Below, one piece after another: positions 45,815-56,200 of a stretch of DNA of 64,000 nucleotides (position 1 is its first letter; each line of letters starts with the position of its first letter). Made by a program: the position numbers and the translations under genes. The DNA is taken from the NCBI GenBank assembly GCA_963693315.1, contig OY856188.1:185725487-185789486 (forward strand). Direction: 5' to 3'. Under the pieces are notes generated by a model that was given only the letters and a program-made list of their open reading frames with translations, was not told the DNA's origin and did not search any database. The DNA comes from Diogma glabrata (taxonomy: Eukaryota; Arthropoda; Insecta; Diptera; Cylindrotomidae).

Positions 45815-48481
45815 CTATCTTAATTCACAAAGATTTCTAATTAAATCATTTTCAATATACAATAGGTGATAAAAGTATTTTTCCTTAACTTCGTTTATTA
45901 ATTCATATATTCTCAACATGTTGGTTTTGTTATGTAATCTTATTGTACTATATCGAGAAGGGACTTTTAAAATCAATTTTAAGAATTTGTTCTGAAGTAT
46001 TTGTATCTGTTTTTTATTTGTGGTTTTGGCGTTGGACCAAATGGGACAGCCAAATAAAATAACACTCAAAACCATTGCTTTATAAAGTAGCATTTTATTA
46101 TTAAAATTTAGTTGGCTTTTTTTGTTCAGTAACGGATAAAGAGCTTTTAATAGTTTTTCACATTTAACTTTAATATAATTAAGGTGATTTTTAAATGTTA
46201 GCTTTTGATCCAGAGTTACGCCTAAATATCGTACCTCTGATTTCCACTGAAGTTGTGTGTTGTTTAGTGTCAGATTCGATTGCGGAATTTTTTGTGGGGC
46301 GCGACATCTTGTAAAATAAATACTTTCACATTTGCTTGGATTTAGTTTTAGCTTCCAATTGTCAAAGTACGAGCTTAGTATTGCCAGATAGTCATCTAAT
46401 CTAGTTATTATGTTATTGGCTAAAACATCAGAATAGAAAATCGCAGTATCATCAGCGAATAAAGCCAATTCACAGCTTTCAGTTCGAGGAATATCATTTA
46501 TATAAATATTAAATAACAAGGGTGCTAGGACCGACCCTTGAGGTAGACCAGCGGCGATATCCAAAAGATCGGACTTTTCGTTATATATCTGAACATAAAA
46601 TTTCCTGTTTTTAAGGTATGAATCTATTATTTTAATCAAATACTGCGGAAATTTATACTGCGTCATTTTGTGAATAAGTCCTTTCGGCCAAACTGTATCA
46701 AACGCGCAATAAAGATCCAGTAACGTAAGACCCGTGGAAAGTTTTCTATCACGGTTTTGAAGAACATGCTGAACAATTCTATGTACTTGGTGTACGGCGC
46801 AGTGCCCAGATCTAAAGCCAAATTGCTCTTTTATTGTGATATTATTATCTTCTAAAAATGCTTGTAATCTGATCTTTATCAGTTTTTCAAAAACTTTACT
46901 AATACAGCTCAAAAGACTTATAGGCCTATAGTGTTCGGGATTGCTAGGATCCTTATTGGGTTTGGATATGGGAGTAACTTTGGCTATTTTCCAGTTATTT
47001 GGGAAATAACAAAGCTTAAGGCAGCTGTTAAAAATAAGCAAAAGGTTCTTAAAACCACAAACTGGCAGCTGTTTTAGTAAGACGTTGGGGATGTTATCCA
47101 TTCCAGAAGCTTTGTAAGGACGTAATGTTTTTATAATTGCACATAGTTCATCTAGTTGAATTTGTTCAATATTTACTACATCGTGGTTATTTAATAGTTC
47201 TTGACAACTTCTATGTACATCATTTTCAAAGGGAGACACTTGATGATTGGTAGACATATGTACTTGATGAAACGATTTTGCAAGAGCATTGCACTTTTGC
47301 GACGTTAATAACAGTTTAGTTGTAGTTCCACCGTCTTGTAAATGAAGAGGAGGAATAGGCCTTCTTTTGGTTTTTACAAACTTAGCAGTATTCCAATATT
47401 TTTTAGATCCTTTTTCAAGGGTTTCTAGCTGAGCTTGCCATGAGTTGTTGAGCAATTCTAATATATTTTGTTTGATCATTCTTGTTAACATATTAACAAA
47501 ACCTTTTACTGATCTGTTTCTGTTTCTTAGCCATGATCGCCTTAGACTGTTTCTGAATCTAATTAGAGCAAGGATTTCTTCTGTTAAAATTACTTTGTTA
47601 ATTTTTGATAAGGGAACTTGAGGAATGGAACTATCTCTTGCTATTTCAATGGTTTCAGTAAAAGTTTTAACAGCCGAATCAATTTCAGGAGAACTATTTA
47701 GAAGATTTGTTTGATCAAAACAATTTAGAGAGCTCTGAATATATTGTTTGTAGTTTTCCCAATTACTGTCGGCGTAATTAAATCGGTAGTGGTACGGATT
47801 AATGTAAGTCGCATCGAAGTTGTAAACACAGAGAACTGGAAAGTGATCAGAAGATAATTCTTGCAAACTTTTAACTTCAAGTGTGTGTTCTAGTTGGTTT
47901 GTTAAGAAAAAATCAATGATGCTCGGGGTAGAATTAGATCTAACAAAAGTTGGATCTAATGGAGCTACGATAGAGCAATTGGATGAGTTGTTTAAAAAAT
48001 TATATAGCTGGCGGCCACCTTCATTGGTCCTTGCACAATTCCATGCAGGATGGCGACAGTTAAAATCCCCACCTAATATAAAGGGACTTCGATTTTGAGT
48101 AAGTTTCTGAATATCATTTTTAAAATTGGGCCCATTTGTTTTTGGACAATAGCATACCGAAATTCGAATGTCAGTTCCATTAACTTGTTTCACAACGATA
48201 GTAAGAGTCTCAATGGTTGTCAGGTTATAATCTGGTAGCAGAGAGTGCTGAATATTGGATTTGACTAGAATCCCAACACCGCCAAACGACCTATTATCTC
48301 TGTCGTTTCTGTAAAAAATATAATTGGGAAATGAACAGTTGAGATGCGGTTTAAGATGAGTTTCTGTCAATAACATAATATCTACATTATACTTATCTAA
48401 AAAATTTATTAACTCATGTTTTTTCGGACGAATGCTTTGTGCATTCCAAGTGGCGATAATTAATGAATTATTTAATCGCAT
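45815..48481 (-). CDS. Jockey ORF2: endonuclease and reverse transcriptase
   Basis: The protein has 888 residues. The apurinic-type endonuclease spans about 1-225: WNAQSI near 12, catalytic Glu in LLTETHL at 38-43, GGDFNCRHPAWN at 137-148, and SDHFPV at 211-216. The reverse transcriptase follows: HYRPISLLSCISKVFEKL near 518-534, QFGFRSGH at 553-560, first catalytic Asp in LLDLYCAFDTVW at 587-598, GLPQGSVLAP at 645-654 and FADDTAIF at 675-682. The C-terminus has VILFGCPIWSNAKT. In the family it nicks target DNA and copies the RNA there. Its start lies inside the end of ORF1 (14-base overlap), so translation probably depends on reinitiation or internal initiation. There are no internal stops and no missing catalytic residues. 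Confidence 0.95.
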   Translation of the reverse strand: MRLNNSLIIATWNAQSIRPKKHELINFLDKYNVDIMLLTETHLKPHLNCSFPNYIFYRNDRDNRSFGGVGILVKSNIQHSLLPDYNLTTIETLTIVVKQVNGTDIRISVCYCPKTNGPNFKNDIQKLTQNRSPFILGGDFNCRHPAWNCARTNEGGRQLYNFLNNSSNCSIVAPLDPTFVRSNSTPSIIDFFLTNQLEHTLEVKSLQELSSDHFPVLCVYNFDATYINPYHYRFNYADSNWENYKQYIQSSLNCFDQTNLLNSSPEIDSAVKTFTETIEIARDSSIPQVPLSKINKVILTEEILALIRFRNSLRRSWLRNRNRSVKGFVNMLTRMIKQNILELLNNSWQAQLETLEKGSKKYWNTAKFVKTKRRPIPPLHLQDGGTTTKLLLTSQKCNALAKSFHQVHMSTNHQVSPFENDVHRSCQELLNNHDVVNIEQIQLDELCAIIKTLRPYKASGMDNIPNVLLKQLPVCGFKNLLLIFNSCLKLCYFPNNWKIAKVTPISKPNKDPSNPEHYRPISLLSCISKVFEKLIKIRLQAFLEDNNITIKEQFGFRSGHCAVHQVHRIVQHVLQNRDRKLSTGLTLLDLYCAFDTVWPKGLIHKMTQYKFPQYLIKIIDSYLKNRKFYVQIYNEKSDLLDIAAGLPQGSVLAPLLFNIYINDIPRTESCELALFADDTAIFYSDVLANNIITRLDDYLAILSSYFDNWKLKLNPSKCESIYFTRCRAPQKIPQSNLTLNNTQLQWKSEVRYLGVTLDQKLTFKNHLNYIKVKCEKLLKALYPLLNKKSQLNFNNKMLLYKAMVLSVILFGCPIWSNAKTTNKKQIQILQNKFLKLILKVPSRYSTIRLHNKTNMLRIYELINEVKEKYFYHLLYIENDLIRNLCELR

Positions 48482-49622
48482 ATTTCAATGCTATTTCTGC
48501 AATGCTATAAAATTGCTCTTCTCTAGTATTACAATTTTTAATGCTACAAACTATCTCCTTAAAAATGTTTAAGAGTTCATTTGAACTGAAGAGATTAGAG
48601 TTACTTGTAGAACTTGTTTGCAGTGCTGCGGTATAAGATTTGTTAGAGTTACTTAAATTAACGAAGTTAGAATTATTTATCACCTCTTTAGATAAACTAG
48701 GAAAGTCAGATCTATGTAAATTAAAATTAAAATTATTAGAACTATCCATTACCTGAGTTTGTTTCAGTTTATTTTTGGTTGCTTGATGTAGCCTGTATTG
48801 TAGATATTCCTGGCGCTTGGAGCAAATTATGGAATTTGCGGGATGGTTTCCTTGACAGTTGACGCAAATATGTTTCACAGTTTCATTTTTTAATGGACAC
48901 TCTTCAGCTTCTGGATGAACACTGCAGCAGAAGTTACATTTTAGGTTCATTTGACAATTTGCTTCACCATGGCCAAATCGTAGACATCGTCTGCACTGAG
49001 TGATTCGTTGAGTTGTTTGTTTAGCAATATCCCATCGCACTACAGTGTGAGCAATAAATTTACAATTTCTCAATTGAGTTAAATTGAATTCCCCTTTTTT
49101 GAAAGATACAAAATAAATTACTGTGCCGCGTTTAGTATCAATCTTACGAATGGCTATTGGTTTAAGGTTGACTTCATATAAATATTTAAAAATTTCTTCT
49201 TGTTCCATTGCATGAAGACCATATAAAACAAATTTTGTAACTTTTTGTTCTTCCATAGTAAATGAATAAAATTCAGTTTTACTTGCTGTTAAACCTTGTT
49301 TGATTTTATTGTAGTCATTAATTTTATCAACAATAATTTTACTACCTGATGATAAATTTTTTATAAAATATTGACTTATACCGTTACTTTCCATTAATTT
49401 GTGTATAGATGCGGCATTTGCTGTAGTTATTATAGGTGGTAATTTATTAGTTTTAACAATAGAACTTTTAGGTTTTATTTGCGATTCTTTCATAGTATTG
49501 AGAATACTAAACCTTTTGCTAACTGGAACATTGTAAAATTCTTCGTAGGTTTTTTTCCTTTTTTTGACTGAATTAGTCTCTGCTGGATCCGTGTTCATTA
49601 TGCTATCGTCAATTGACCCCAT
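48468..49622 (-). CDS. Jockey ORF1: gag-like nucleic-acid-binding protein
   Basis: The protein has 384 residues. A basic N-terminus (KKRKKTYEEFY) precedes a region at about 125-205 that reads like the RNA-recognition-type fold common in LINE ORF1 proteins (KFVLYGLHAMEQEEIFKYL, RGTVIYFVSFKKGE). Three zinc knuckles follow at about 210-267: CRRCLRFGHGEANC, CNFCCSVHPEAEEC and CVNCQGNHPANSIIC. The C-terminus is rich in Ser and Asn. In Jockey elements this protein packages the RNA and helps target it to chromosomes. The ATG at 49622 is the first in frame and lies about 165 bp from the element's 5' end. The frame overlaps ORF2 by 14 bases. Confidence 0.93.
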   Translation of the reverse strand: MGSIDDSIMNTDPAETNSVKKRKKTYEEFYNVPVSKRFSILNTMKESQIKPKSSIVKTNKLPPIITTANAASIHKLMESNGISQYFIKNLSSGSKIIVDKINDYNKIKQGLTASKTEFYSFTMEEQKVTKFVLYGLHAMEQEEIFKYLYEVNLKPIAIRKIDTKRGTVIYFVSFKKGEFNLTQLRNCKFIAHTVVRWDIAKQTTQRITQCRRCLRFGHGEANCQMNLKCNFCCSVHPEAEECPLKNETVKHICVNCQGNHPANSIICSKRQEYLQYRLHQATKNKLKQTQVMDSSNNFNFNLHRSDFPSLSKEVINNSNFVNLSNSNKSYTAALQTSSTSNSNLFSSNELLNIFKEIVCSIKNCNTREEQFYSIAEIALKYAIK

Positions 49623-49803
49623 AATGGGGTTTTGACTATTTGTAACAGTATCACTTGATATAATTTTAACTTTTATGTGAATTTATTAGACTTAAACAAT
49701 ATATTATATTTCAACAACAGAGTTTGGTTAGCTAATTGAATAATTTTTTATTTTTTGAGGTCTTTACCATTCGAAAGGTAAACGAGTAATGATTTGCGGC
49801 TTT

Positions 49804-50118
49804 AAAGTATAACTTTTCATCTATTTATTTTGTTGTCATAGCTACGTCCAAAAAAGTAAAAAGCATTTGTATTTGTTTAAATGCTATGAAAAATAAAAAT
49901 TTTTATCAAAGCAACCCTTAAATTCAAAATTTCATTGTCCAATTAAAATAGTTGTTATCATTTGTTGTCATAGCTACACAATACATTGGAAAAAATAATA
50001 AATATTTTGTCAAAGGTTACTTGTTCCACATATTTTTATTTTAAAATTTATGAAAATTTATAATTTTAATTTAGAATAAACCAATTTTCTTAAAATATTT
50101 TGCTTGCGGCAAATAAAA
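49804..50118. other. AT-rich flank, no gene seen
   Basis: No coding or RNA signal was recognised. It lies between the Jockey element and the end of the hAT remnant and may contain the decayed hAT 3' end. Confidence 0.4.
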
Positions 50119-50253
50119 AATAGTATATGATGCACGGACGTAAGGTATTTTGGACTTAATGTGGGTGCAAATCTCGGCTAGCGCCTCGATTTGCAAACTC
50201 CACATCCGTTCAAAATCTTTGGCTTTACGTCCTAGCATCATAATTACTATATT
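50119..50253. repeat. Imperfect 65-bp-arm hairpin with GC-rich tip
   Basis: The left arm AATAGTATATGATGC, ACGGACGTAAGG, TGGGTGCAAATCTCG is matched by the reverse complement on the right (CGATTTGCA, TTACGTCC, GCATCATAATTACTATATT). The tip is CTCGGCTAGCGCCTCG. It lies just downstream of the end of the hAT transposase frame. Its design is like the hairpin at 2620-2772. Confidence 0.78.
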
Positions 50254-50261
50254 TATTCAGT

Positions 50262-50382
50262 TTTTTTTGCTAAATCAAAATTTGGAATTAGTTTTTGGCT
50301 TGATGTAATTTTTAATATCGATGCTAAATGTTCTTTAGTTTATTTTGCTCGCTTTGCAGCTTTATTCATCTTCATTTGTGAG
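50262..50382 (-). pseudogene. hAT transposase, C-terminal end
   Basis: The minus strand reads QMKMNKAAKRAK, stop, then TKEHLASILKI and a short tail ending in TGA near 50262. This is the conserved C-terminal block after the CEQ/CED-type dimerisation motif of hAT transposases. It directly continues the STYICED piece found about 5 kb away at 55380-55400, on the other side of the inverted-repeat element. Confidence 0.75.
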
Positions 50383-51060
50383 CACTCAGAAAAAAATCCT
50401 ATGAAATCAATAGTTTTTTAATAGTTTTATCCTTTTAAAATTAGTCAATGTGATATGTCCTGTTATTTTAAAAATTTCATGATTGTTAATTTAATAGTAC
50501 TCTGCTACTATTGTATCAAGCTGCCTTCATTTTAAATTAATGTTCCATAACATTAATTTTTAATAGTATGTTTTATTAATTAAATAGGATTAGTCGTTTA
50601 AAAATTAACTCAGTGTCACATTAGATCAATAATACCACACATTAACTTAAAGTGTTACATTATAATAAAATTAATATGAGTTTCGAATAAACATTTTATT
50701 AGGAATCCTATTATATCTATGTGATGCAATTATTACATTCATGATAAATACTATAAATTTTCAATAGTATCTCACTTTATTTTAACATGAACATCTTATA
50801 TTAACAATAAGAGAGTCCAGTGGCCTTAATAATACCCAGATTTCTTTAAAAGTTAAAGAGATATAGCTGAAAGTTAAAAGAAATAATAAAAACAATTTAT
50901 TTATTTTGATTTATACATTTATTAATGATCAAAATTTTTTTCTAATAATTTGTAAATTTGAACTCTTACAAATCTTGCGGCTTGTTTAAAGACTATTTTC
51001 TGTATTTTTTTGTTGTCTTTTTTTATTAAAACATCAAACAAATTTTTTAAAAATTGCTTA

Positions 51061-51095
51061 TATTTCGGCCTTGCGGGCCATCTTCATGAGCTATA
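51061..51095 (-). ncRNA. Hammerhead-ribozyme-like motif of Penelope-like element 2
   Basis: On the minus strand: CTCATGAAGATGGCC, CGCA, AGGCCGAAATATAAGC. TGAAGA and GAAA correspond to the hammerhead core boxes, and GGCC/GGCC forms a perfect stem II. The first core base is A instead of C. It lies 3' of the Penelope frame, where such motifs are known in this class. It may be a decayed ribozyme. Confidence 0.42.
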
Positions 51096-51712
51096 ATAAT
51101 TAAAACAATTGTTTAAGAAAAATTAAACCAAATTATGCACACCAAATCGAAAAAACACAATGTGCAAACACAAAAACCTTTTCTATATCTTACCTAACTA
51201 TTTGTCTAATTTTTATAAAAATAGTAACAATACTTGTTCTGGATATATATACAAAATTAAACTAATATAAAAAAACACTAATTTTTACGTTACAACTATT
51301 TGTATAACCATAAAAAACTACATATATAAATTTCACAAGTAAAAAATTTTTTTAACATTAACACTAATTATTTATATAAAAACAATTGATTAAAATATTT
51401 ATAAAATTTATCTTTAGATCGATGTACTCGATCGAGTCTAGCATTACGTTTTAATAATATATAACTTTTTTTTAAACAATTGGCAAATCTAAAGTTGAAA
51501 AAAACCTGTCGTTCAAAAAGAAGATTGACCTAATTAGAAGAAACGGATTTTTTTCCCTAACCTTAACTCAAAGTAAAAAAAAAAAAAAAAACTTAAATAA
51601 TATAGATAATTAATATAATTTTGGTAAAAAGATATTCATGCCAGTTACTATGATTTAAAAATGTATTTGTCTTTATTAAAGTTACAGAACAAATTGCGGG
51701 AGTAAAAAATTA

Positions 51713-53977
51713 TTATGAATTAGGCTTATTTAGAGACTTGATGATTCCAATATAATTAGCATGTAGTTTATTAGTGTCTACTCTGTAGTTAACTGTGTTA
51801 CCACTATGTGACCAAATATGGCACGCTTCCTTAAATGTACGTTTGAATTTTTTGTTTTCATATTCTAATATCTGAGTATTGTCAAAATCAAAGGATTCAT
51901 TGCATTCAAAGGAATGTTTTGCTAGTGCTGATCTAAACTGACCACTCGCTAACATACTTCGTGTTACTTTTACATCATTCTTATGTTGGTTAATTCTCGT
52001 ATTTAGAGTTTTTGAAGTTTCTCCAATATAAACTTTCTAGCATTTACAATCGACTTTGTAAACCAAACCGTTTTTCTTTTGAACTGGTATTTTATCTTTT
52101 AATTGGGAAAAACACGAAGATAATTTGTTTGTAATTTTATTAGCAATGTAAGTTGTATGTGATGTTGAAGTAATTCTTTTTTTGACATTCTCGGATAATG
52201 TAGGAATATAAGACAATGATCAAAACACCGTTTTTAGTTGTTGGTTGGGGGTAACAGGAGTAGTGTTTTTCTTTTTGTATGTATAAAGAGTTTTCATAAT
52301 GAGCTTTGATATGAGTTTCTTGGGATAGTTGTTTATTGTTAATATGCTATTTATTCTATTGATATTGCTAGTTCTATATTGTTTGTCACTTAAATATAGA
52401 ATTCGTTTTATGAAGGAATGGGCCACATTCAACTTCATATTGTAGGGGTGATAGGAAATAAAATTCAAAATTCTGTTGGATGCAGTTTCTTTATGGTACC
52501 AATTCGTTATGATCTTGTTATGAGTTCTTTTTAGTTTCATGTCCAAAAAGGGTAAGCTGTTCATGTTCTCTATCTCACAGGTAAACTTAATTCTCTTATG
52601 AAAACTATTAAAAATTTTTAATGTATTACTAATTTGGGATTCTGGCAAAGTTATCAAAAAATCATCTACGTATTTATAAATAATGGATGGTTGGTATGTG
52701 AGATGAAAAAGTTTTTCTTTCAGTAGTTTTTCCAGTACTATATCTGCTAATATCGGGGATAAAGGATTGCCCATCGCAAGGCCAAAGTTCTGTTTGTAAA
52801 TATGGTTATTGTATTGAAAGTAATTATTATCTATGATGCAAGCATCAAACATTTCTAAGAAATCCGTTTGGGTAATATTTGAAGAAACGTCTATTTCAGA
52901 CCACCTTTCAATAATAGCTTCTCTGGCTACTTCAACCGGTATGTTGGTAAATAAGGAAATAACATCAAACGAAACCAAAATCTCGTCATCTTTGAGAGTC
53001 ACCTTATCTAAAATATCTTTTAATGTTATGGAATTTTTTATATTGAACTGGCTATTGGCAGTGAGTGGTTTAAGAATGTTACAACACAACTTTGAGAGAT
53101 TATAAGCGGGAGAATTGATTGTTGATACAATGGGACGGAACGGAATATTAGGTTTGTGGATTTTTGGAAGAGCATATGCTCGCGGTGCAATCGGACTGAT
53201 AACTTTAAGAGAAATTTTTTGTGACCTACTAATTATGTTTTTGTTGAACAATTTATCAATAAGTTTATTAATTTTGTTAGTTACCTTCTTTGTGGGATCA
53301 TTATCTAATGGTTTATATGTGTTAATGTCCATCAGTAAGTTGTTCATTTTTTGTGTATAATAGTCTTTGTCTAGTAAGACCGTTTTATTACCTTTGTCAC
53401 TTTTAGTTATATAGATATTCGGGTTGTTTTTAATAAATTTCACGAGATTATTTTTGGCGTTTAAAAGGAATTTTTCTGTTCTTGGTATCTTTTTATTCTT
53501 TTTCAAAAATTGAGTAATAAGATTAGTTGAATGGGACCTCATCGTCGAGGTGAGTTCGGGGTCTTCATATTGGTTTAAAATGTTTTCAATTTCCGAGAGG
53601 AAATCTAACACCGGAGTAGATGTTCTTTTTGAGGGGAGATTGAAATTGGGACCAAAGCTCAATAAAATTTCACAGTCCTTGGGAATAACTGTATTCGTTA
53701 GATTAACTACACAAGATGGATCATACTGGAAATTTAATTGATTTTGTTTAGAATTGAGAGCTACGAATTTGCTTTCAAGAGTCTTATTATGTGTATATTG
53801 TATTTTTTGTAATTCTTTATTTTGCGTGTTTATAATTAGAGAGTAAAAATAAGGGTTAAATATTTCTTTTAGTTTGGCATCAATATCTCTTACCTGTACA
53901 TCTAGACATCTTAATTTATGTTCGCATATCTTAATTTCTAAAGTTACGACATTAAAAAAACATTTATTAATATATGG
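51713..53977 (-). pseudogene. Penelope-like element 2: reverse transcriptase + GIY-YIG, two stops
   Basis: One reading frame runs from about 53977 to 51713 and is interrupted only by TGA at 52220-52222 and TAG at 52037-52039. No ATG occurs near its start. Upstream residues include LKEIFNPYFYS and ILLSFGPNFNLPSKR. Reverse-transcriptase motifs are ITKSDKGNKTVLLD, RPIVSTINSPAYNLSKL, LVSFDVISLFTNIP, GLAMGNPLSP and YKYVDDFLI (catalytic Asp pair). After SLSYIPTLSENVKKR the nuclease reads GLVYKVDCKC, stop, KVYIGETSKTLNTRI, then ALAKHSFECN. The CKC pair and YIG block match the GIY-YIG domain of Penelope elements. It is almost undamaged, but it also lacks an obvious start codon. Confidence 0.9.
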
Positions 53978-54054
53978 TTTAATTTATACATTCATTTTAT
54001 TCTTAATATATTAACATTTAGTTTATTATCCTTTTGACGTCTATTTAGTACTGA

Positions 54055-54190
54055 TACCCACTTCTCCACAATTTCAACCACGGCTTTGTCTTATGGGCTA
54101 ACCAAACAACTGTGTCCTCCCTATCAACGGACTTATCGTCTGAAGTAGCGTTTGAACTTTCTGCAACGGATGGAAAATTGTGAAAACTAC
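54055..54190 (-). other. Possible captured terminal exon (uncertain)
   Basis: On the minus strand a pyrimidine tract ending TTTTCCTATTGTAG precedes an open segment containing FPSVAESSNATSDDKSVDRE and WLAHKTKPWLKLWRSGYQY, then a stop. AATAAA-like signals follow near 53998. It looks like the last exon of a gene, or a captured piece of one. It lies inside the 5 kb inverted-repeat element. I recognise no family, and a chance open segment is possible. Confidence 0.22.
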
Positions 54191-55379
54191 TACAATAGGA
54201 AAAACAATTTATTAAAATTTATCATTAACAGTCCTCTCACGAGGAATTTTATAAATCTATTTAATGTGATATCGTAAAAAATTATTTGTGTACCAAGAGA
54301 GCAAAATGGCTTTTTATTCCCCAAGCGAATATAGTTGTTCCTGAAGCGGAGTCATTAAAGATAAATACTTTAAAATAAAGTTGCAGGAAAAATATATCCG
54401 TTTTATTAACTTATAATATTTAATAATCGTAACAGGGATACTATAAATTTGAAAGATAAATAAATCAAGCAACAATATCTATTTTGAAATTAAATTATTT
54501 AAATAAAATCATGCAGCGGTAGGGCAGTGAAATGCTATCAATGGGCGTGATTCTACTTTAAAACTTAAAACATTTGCAACACATGCACATATAAATTACT
54601 AAAACAAGGAAAATATTAGGTTCCACAAATAATCAAAATTGTTGACTATTTACAGATAATTAATAAACTATACTCACCTTAATTGAAATTCAAACTTTAA
54701 TTATTAACTTTAATTAAACTTTAATTAAAAAAACTCTTTATTTATTAAATTAGTTTCAAACCACTTTTTCACTTTTAAAAGCACTTAACTATACCATTTG
54801 AAAACCGCACGCATAATGAAATTGATTTTTGCTAAAATTCTAGGTCTTTTACATTTAGAGTCGACTAACCACGAAACAGAAAACATAACGGTAGAACACA
54901 TACAATTGTTTTTTTCATGGTAAATCCTTTAAAATTTTAGATATTAATGTGATAATCCTTTAAAAACAATAATTAATAAGGATAGTTTTGAAGATATTAC
55001 ACCTATTAAAAATTAATGTTCCACTTACTATTAAATTAATATTAAAATCATATAACCATAAACCAAATTAAAAGGAAGTCATATTATTTCAGGCTAAATT
55101 TTATGTTATTAGAACTATTATTAAATAAAAATGTGCTCTTATTAAATGTATGACAACTGTCTTTTGAATTTGAAATTATAAACAGAAAAAAATAATAGGT
55201 TTTGTAATTAAAATAATCGTATGTACTATTAAATATGTAATAGGAACAATCATTTTAATTCTATACCTTAATTTCTGCAAAAACTATTACTTTTAAAGTG
55301 TTTTCATATTATTTACTGTCTTATAAAATTAATAGTCGTCTTGTTACCTATTTAATAGGATTTATTTTTCTGAGTGAAC

Positions 55380-55580
55380 AAATGTCTTCACATATATACG
55401 TGCTACTGCAAACATGGATAATATGCGTATAAAAAATATCTAGCTCTTGGACAACGGTCTGCAGATAAACAATCGTAAAACTCTGGAATACCAATTTCCT
55501 TTAATTTTTGGTTTAATAGCGTGTCGTGTAGTAGATCTATAAACTCCCCAAGCAGAAATTTGTTAGGGTTCAAATATGGC
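55380..55580 (-). pseudogene. hAT transposase, C-terminal middle part
   Basis: The minus strand reads NPNKFLLGEFIDLLHDTLLN, then LKEIGIPEFYDCLSADRCPR, ARYFLYAY, and after a one-base shift STYICED. This matches the hAT (GTF2IRD2/ZBED-like) region with a D/IDLQ-type segment, GIPEFY and the CEQ-type motif before dimerisation. It is separated from the preceding piece (DIENIES at 55859) by about 280 bp of foreign sequence, and from the final block by the 5 kb element. Confidence 0.72.
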
Positions 55581-55858
55581 GCTGGTAAGGTTTGCCCTAG
55601 TTTGATAGGACCCTGATCATAAGGCTCTGATTGAGATAGTCGGATCAGGTCCTGATCAAGTTCGACGTATAAAATTAAATAGGGCAAACCCTAGTTAAAC
55701 ATTTTGTATCAGACCCTGATCAGATCGCCCAACCAGGGGTGAAATACGAAAAACCCCGTATATTCAAATAAGGTTAACCTTAAAAGAGCATTCTAATTCT
55801 GGCCCAGAACAGGCCCACATAAGATTGCACTAATAGGGCTTGCCATTTTTGCCCCTGA
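55581..55858. repeat. Small insertion in hAT gene, CCTGATCA-rich
   Basis: GGTTTGCCCTA at 55589-55599 and its reverse complement TAGGGCAAACC at 55680-55690 bracket about 100 bp. CCTGATCA-like words recur through the rest. It separates two contiguous parts of the hAT transposase, so it is inserted DNA, probably a short MITE or a compound of two. Confidence 0.5.
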
Positions 55859-56200
55859 TCACGCCCTGATTGTATTCAGGCTTTCAATATTTTCAATGTC
55901 AACAGACATCGACATCGGAGAGCAAAAACTATTGAAATGAGACTCACTACTTTGAAAATCTATAAACCTGTATTCCAAATCGTCTACCAACATTTTCAGT
56001 TGTTTTTTATATTTTTCAAATTTTAACTTTGGATCTTTAAGCAAAAGAGTCTTACAACTAGAAAAATTGTATACATTTTCTCTTTTCGATTGTATTTTCC
56101 ATAAGAGTATATTTTGTTTGAATAATTTAAGTATTTGGTCATACAACGAGGCCATAATTCTGTGATCATTCTTTGGCCATTGTTTTATGGGTTCTGCCAT
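55859..56200 (-). pseudogene. hAT transposase, central part
   Basis: The open frame encodes WPKNDHRIMASLYDQILKLF, LLWKIQSKRENVYNF, DDLEYRFIDFQSSESHFNSF and SPMSMSVDIENIESL. This follows the family pattern in GTF2IRD2/ZBED-like hAT transposases: a K-D-x-x-I-x-x-LYD segment, then an FxxRFxDF-like block, then a SNPFSVDIE-like block. The ATG at 56200 happens to have a good context, but the protein match means this is the middle of a transposase, not a small host gene. It ends where the small insertion begins. Confidence 0.72.

Larger units (their letters stand above)
45499..49803 (-). mobile_element. Apparently intact Jockey-type LINE with target-site duplication
   Basis: TGATTTGCGGCTTT occurs at 45499-45512 and again at 49790-49803. 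Between them, on the minus strand, are a 5' UTR of about 165 bp, a gag-like ORF1, an overlapping ORF2 and a 3' UTR ending in a long A-run, seen as T's at 45511-45538. A second internal A-run lies at about 45691-45713. Both ORFs are open from ATG to stop. A perfect 14-bp duplication, poly(A) and undamaged frames indicate a recent insertion. This is the only complete LINE in the window. Confidence 0.93.
50383..55376. mobile_element. 5 kb inverted-repeat element carrying a Penelope-like element
   Basis: The ends are CACTCAGAAAAA(..)AATCCTAT at 50383 and the reverse complement at 55376. Weaker inverted similarity extends about 450 bp inward, for example CATTAATTTTTAATAG near 50553 against CTATTAAAAATTAATG near 55006. 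It interrupts the hAT transposase between STYICED and the QMKMNKAAK block. It contains Penelope-like element 2. No transposase of its own is seen. Either a foldback element received the Penelope insertion or the inverted ends belong to the Penelope unit. The first is more likely, because the arms lie well outside the Penelope coding region. Confidence 0.65.

Noticed and set aside
55859..56200. Small host gene starting with MAEPIKQWPK
   Set aside because: At first it looked like a single-exon gene with a good start context. Its sequence fits the centre of a hAT transposase whose other parts lie on both sides.
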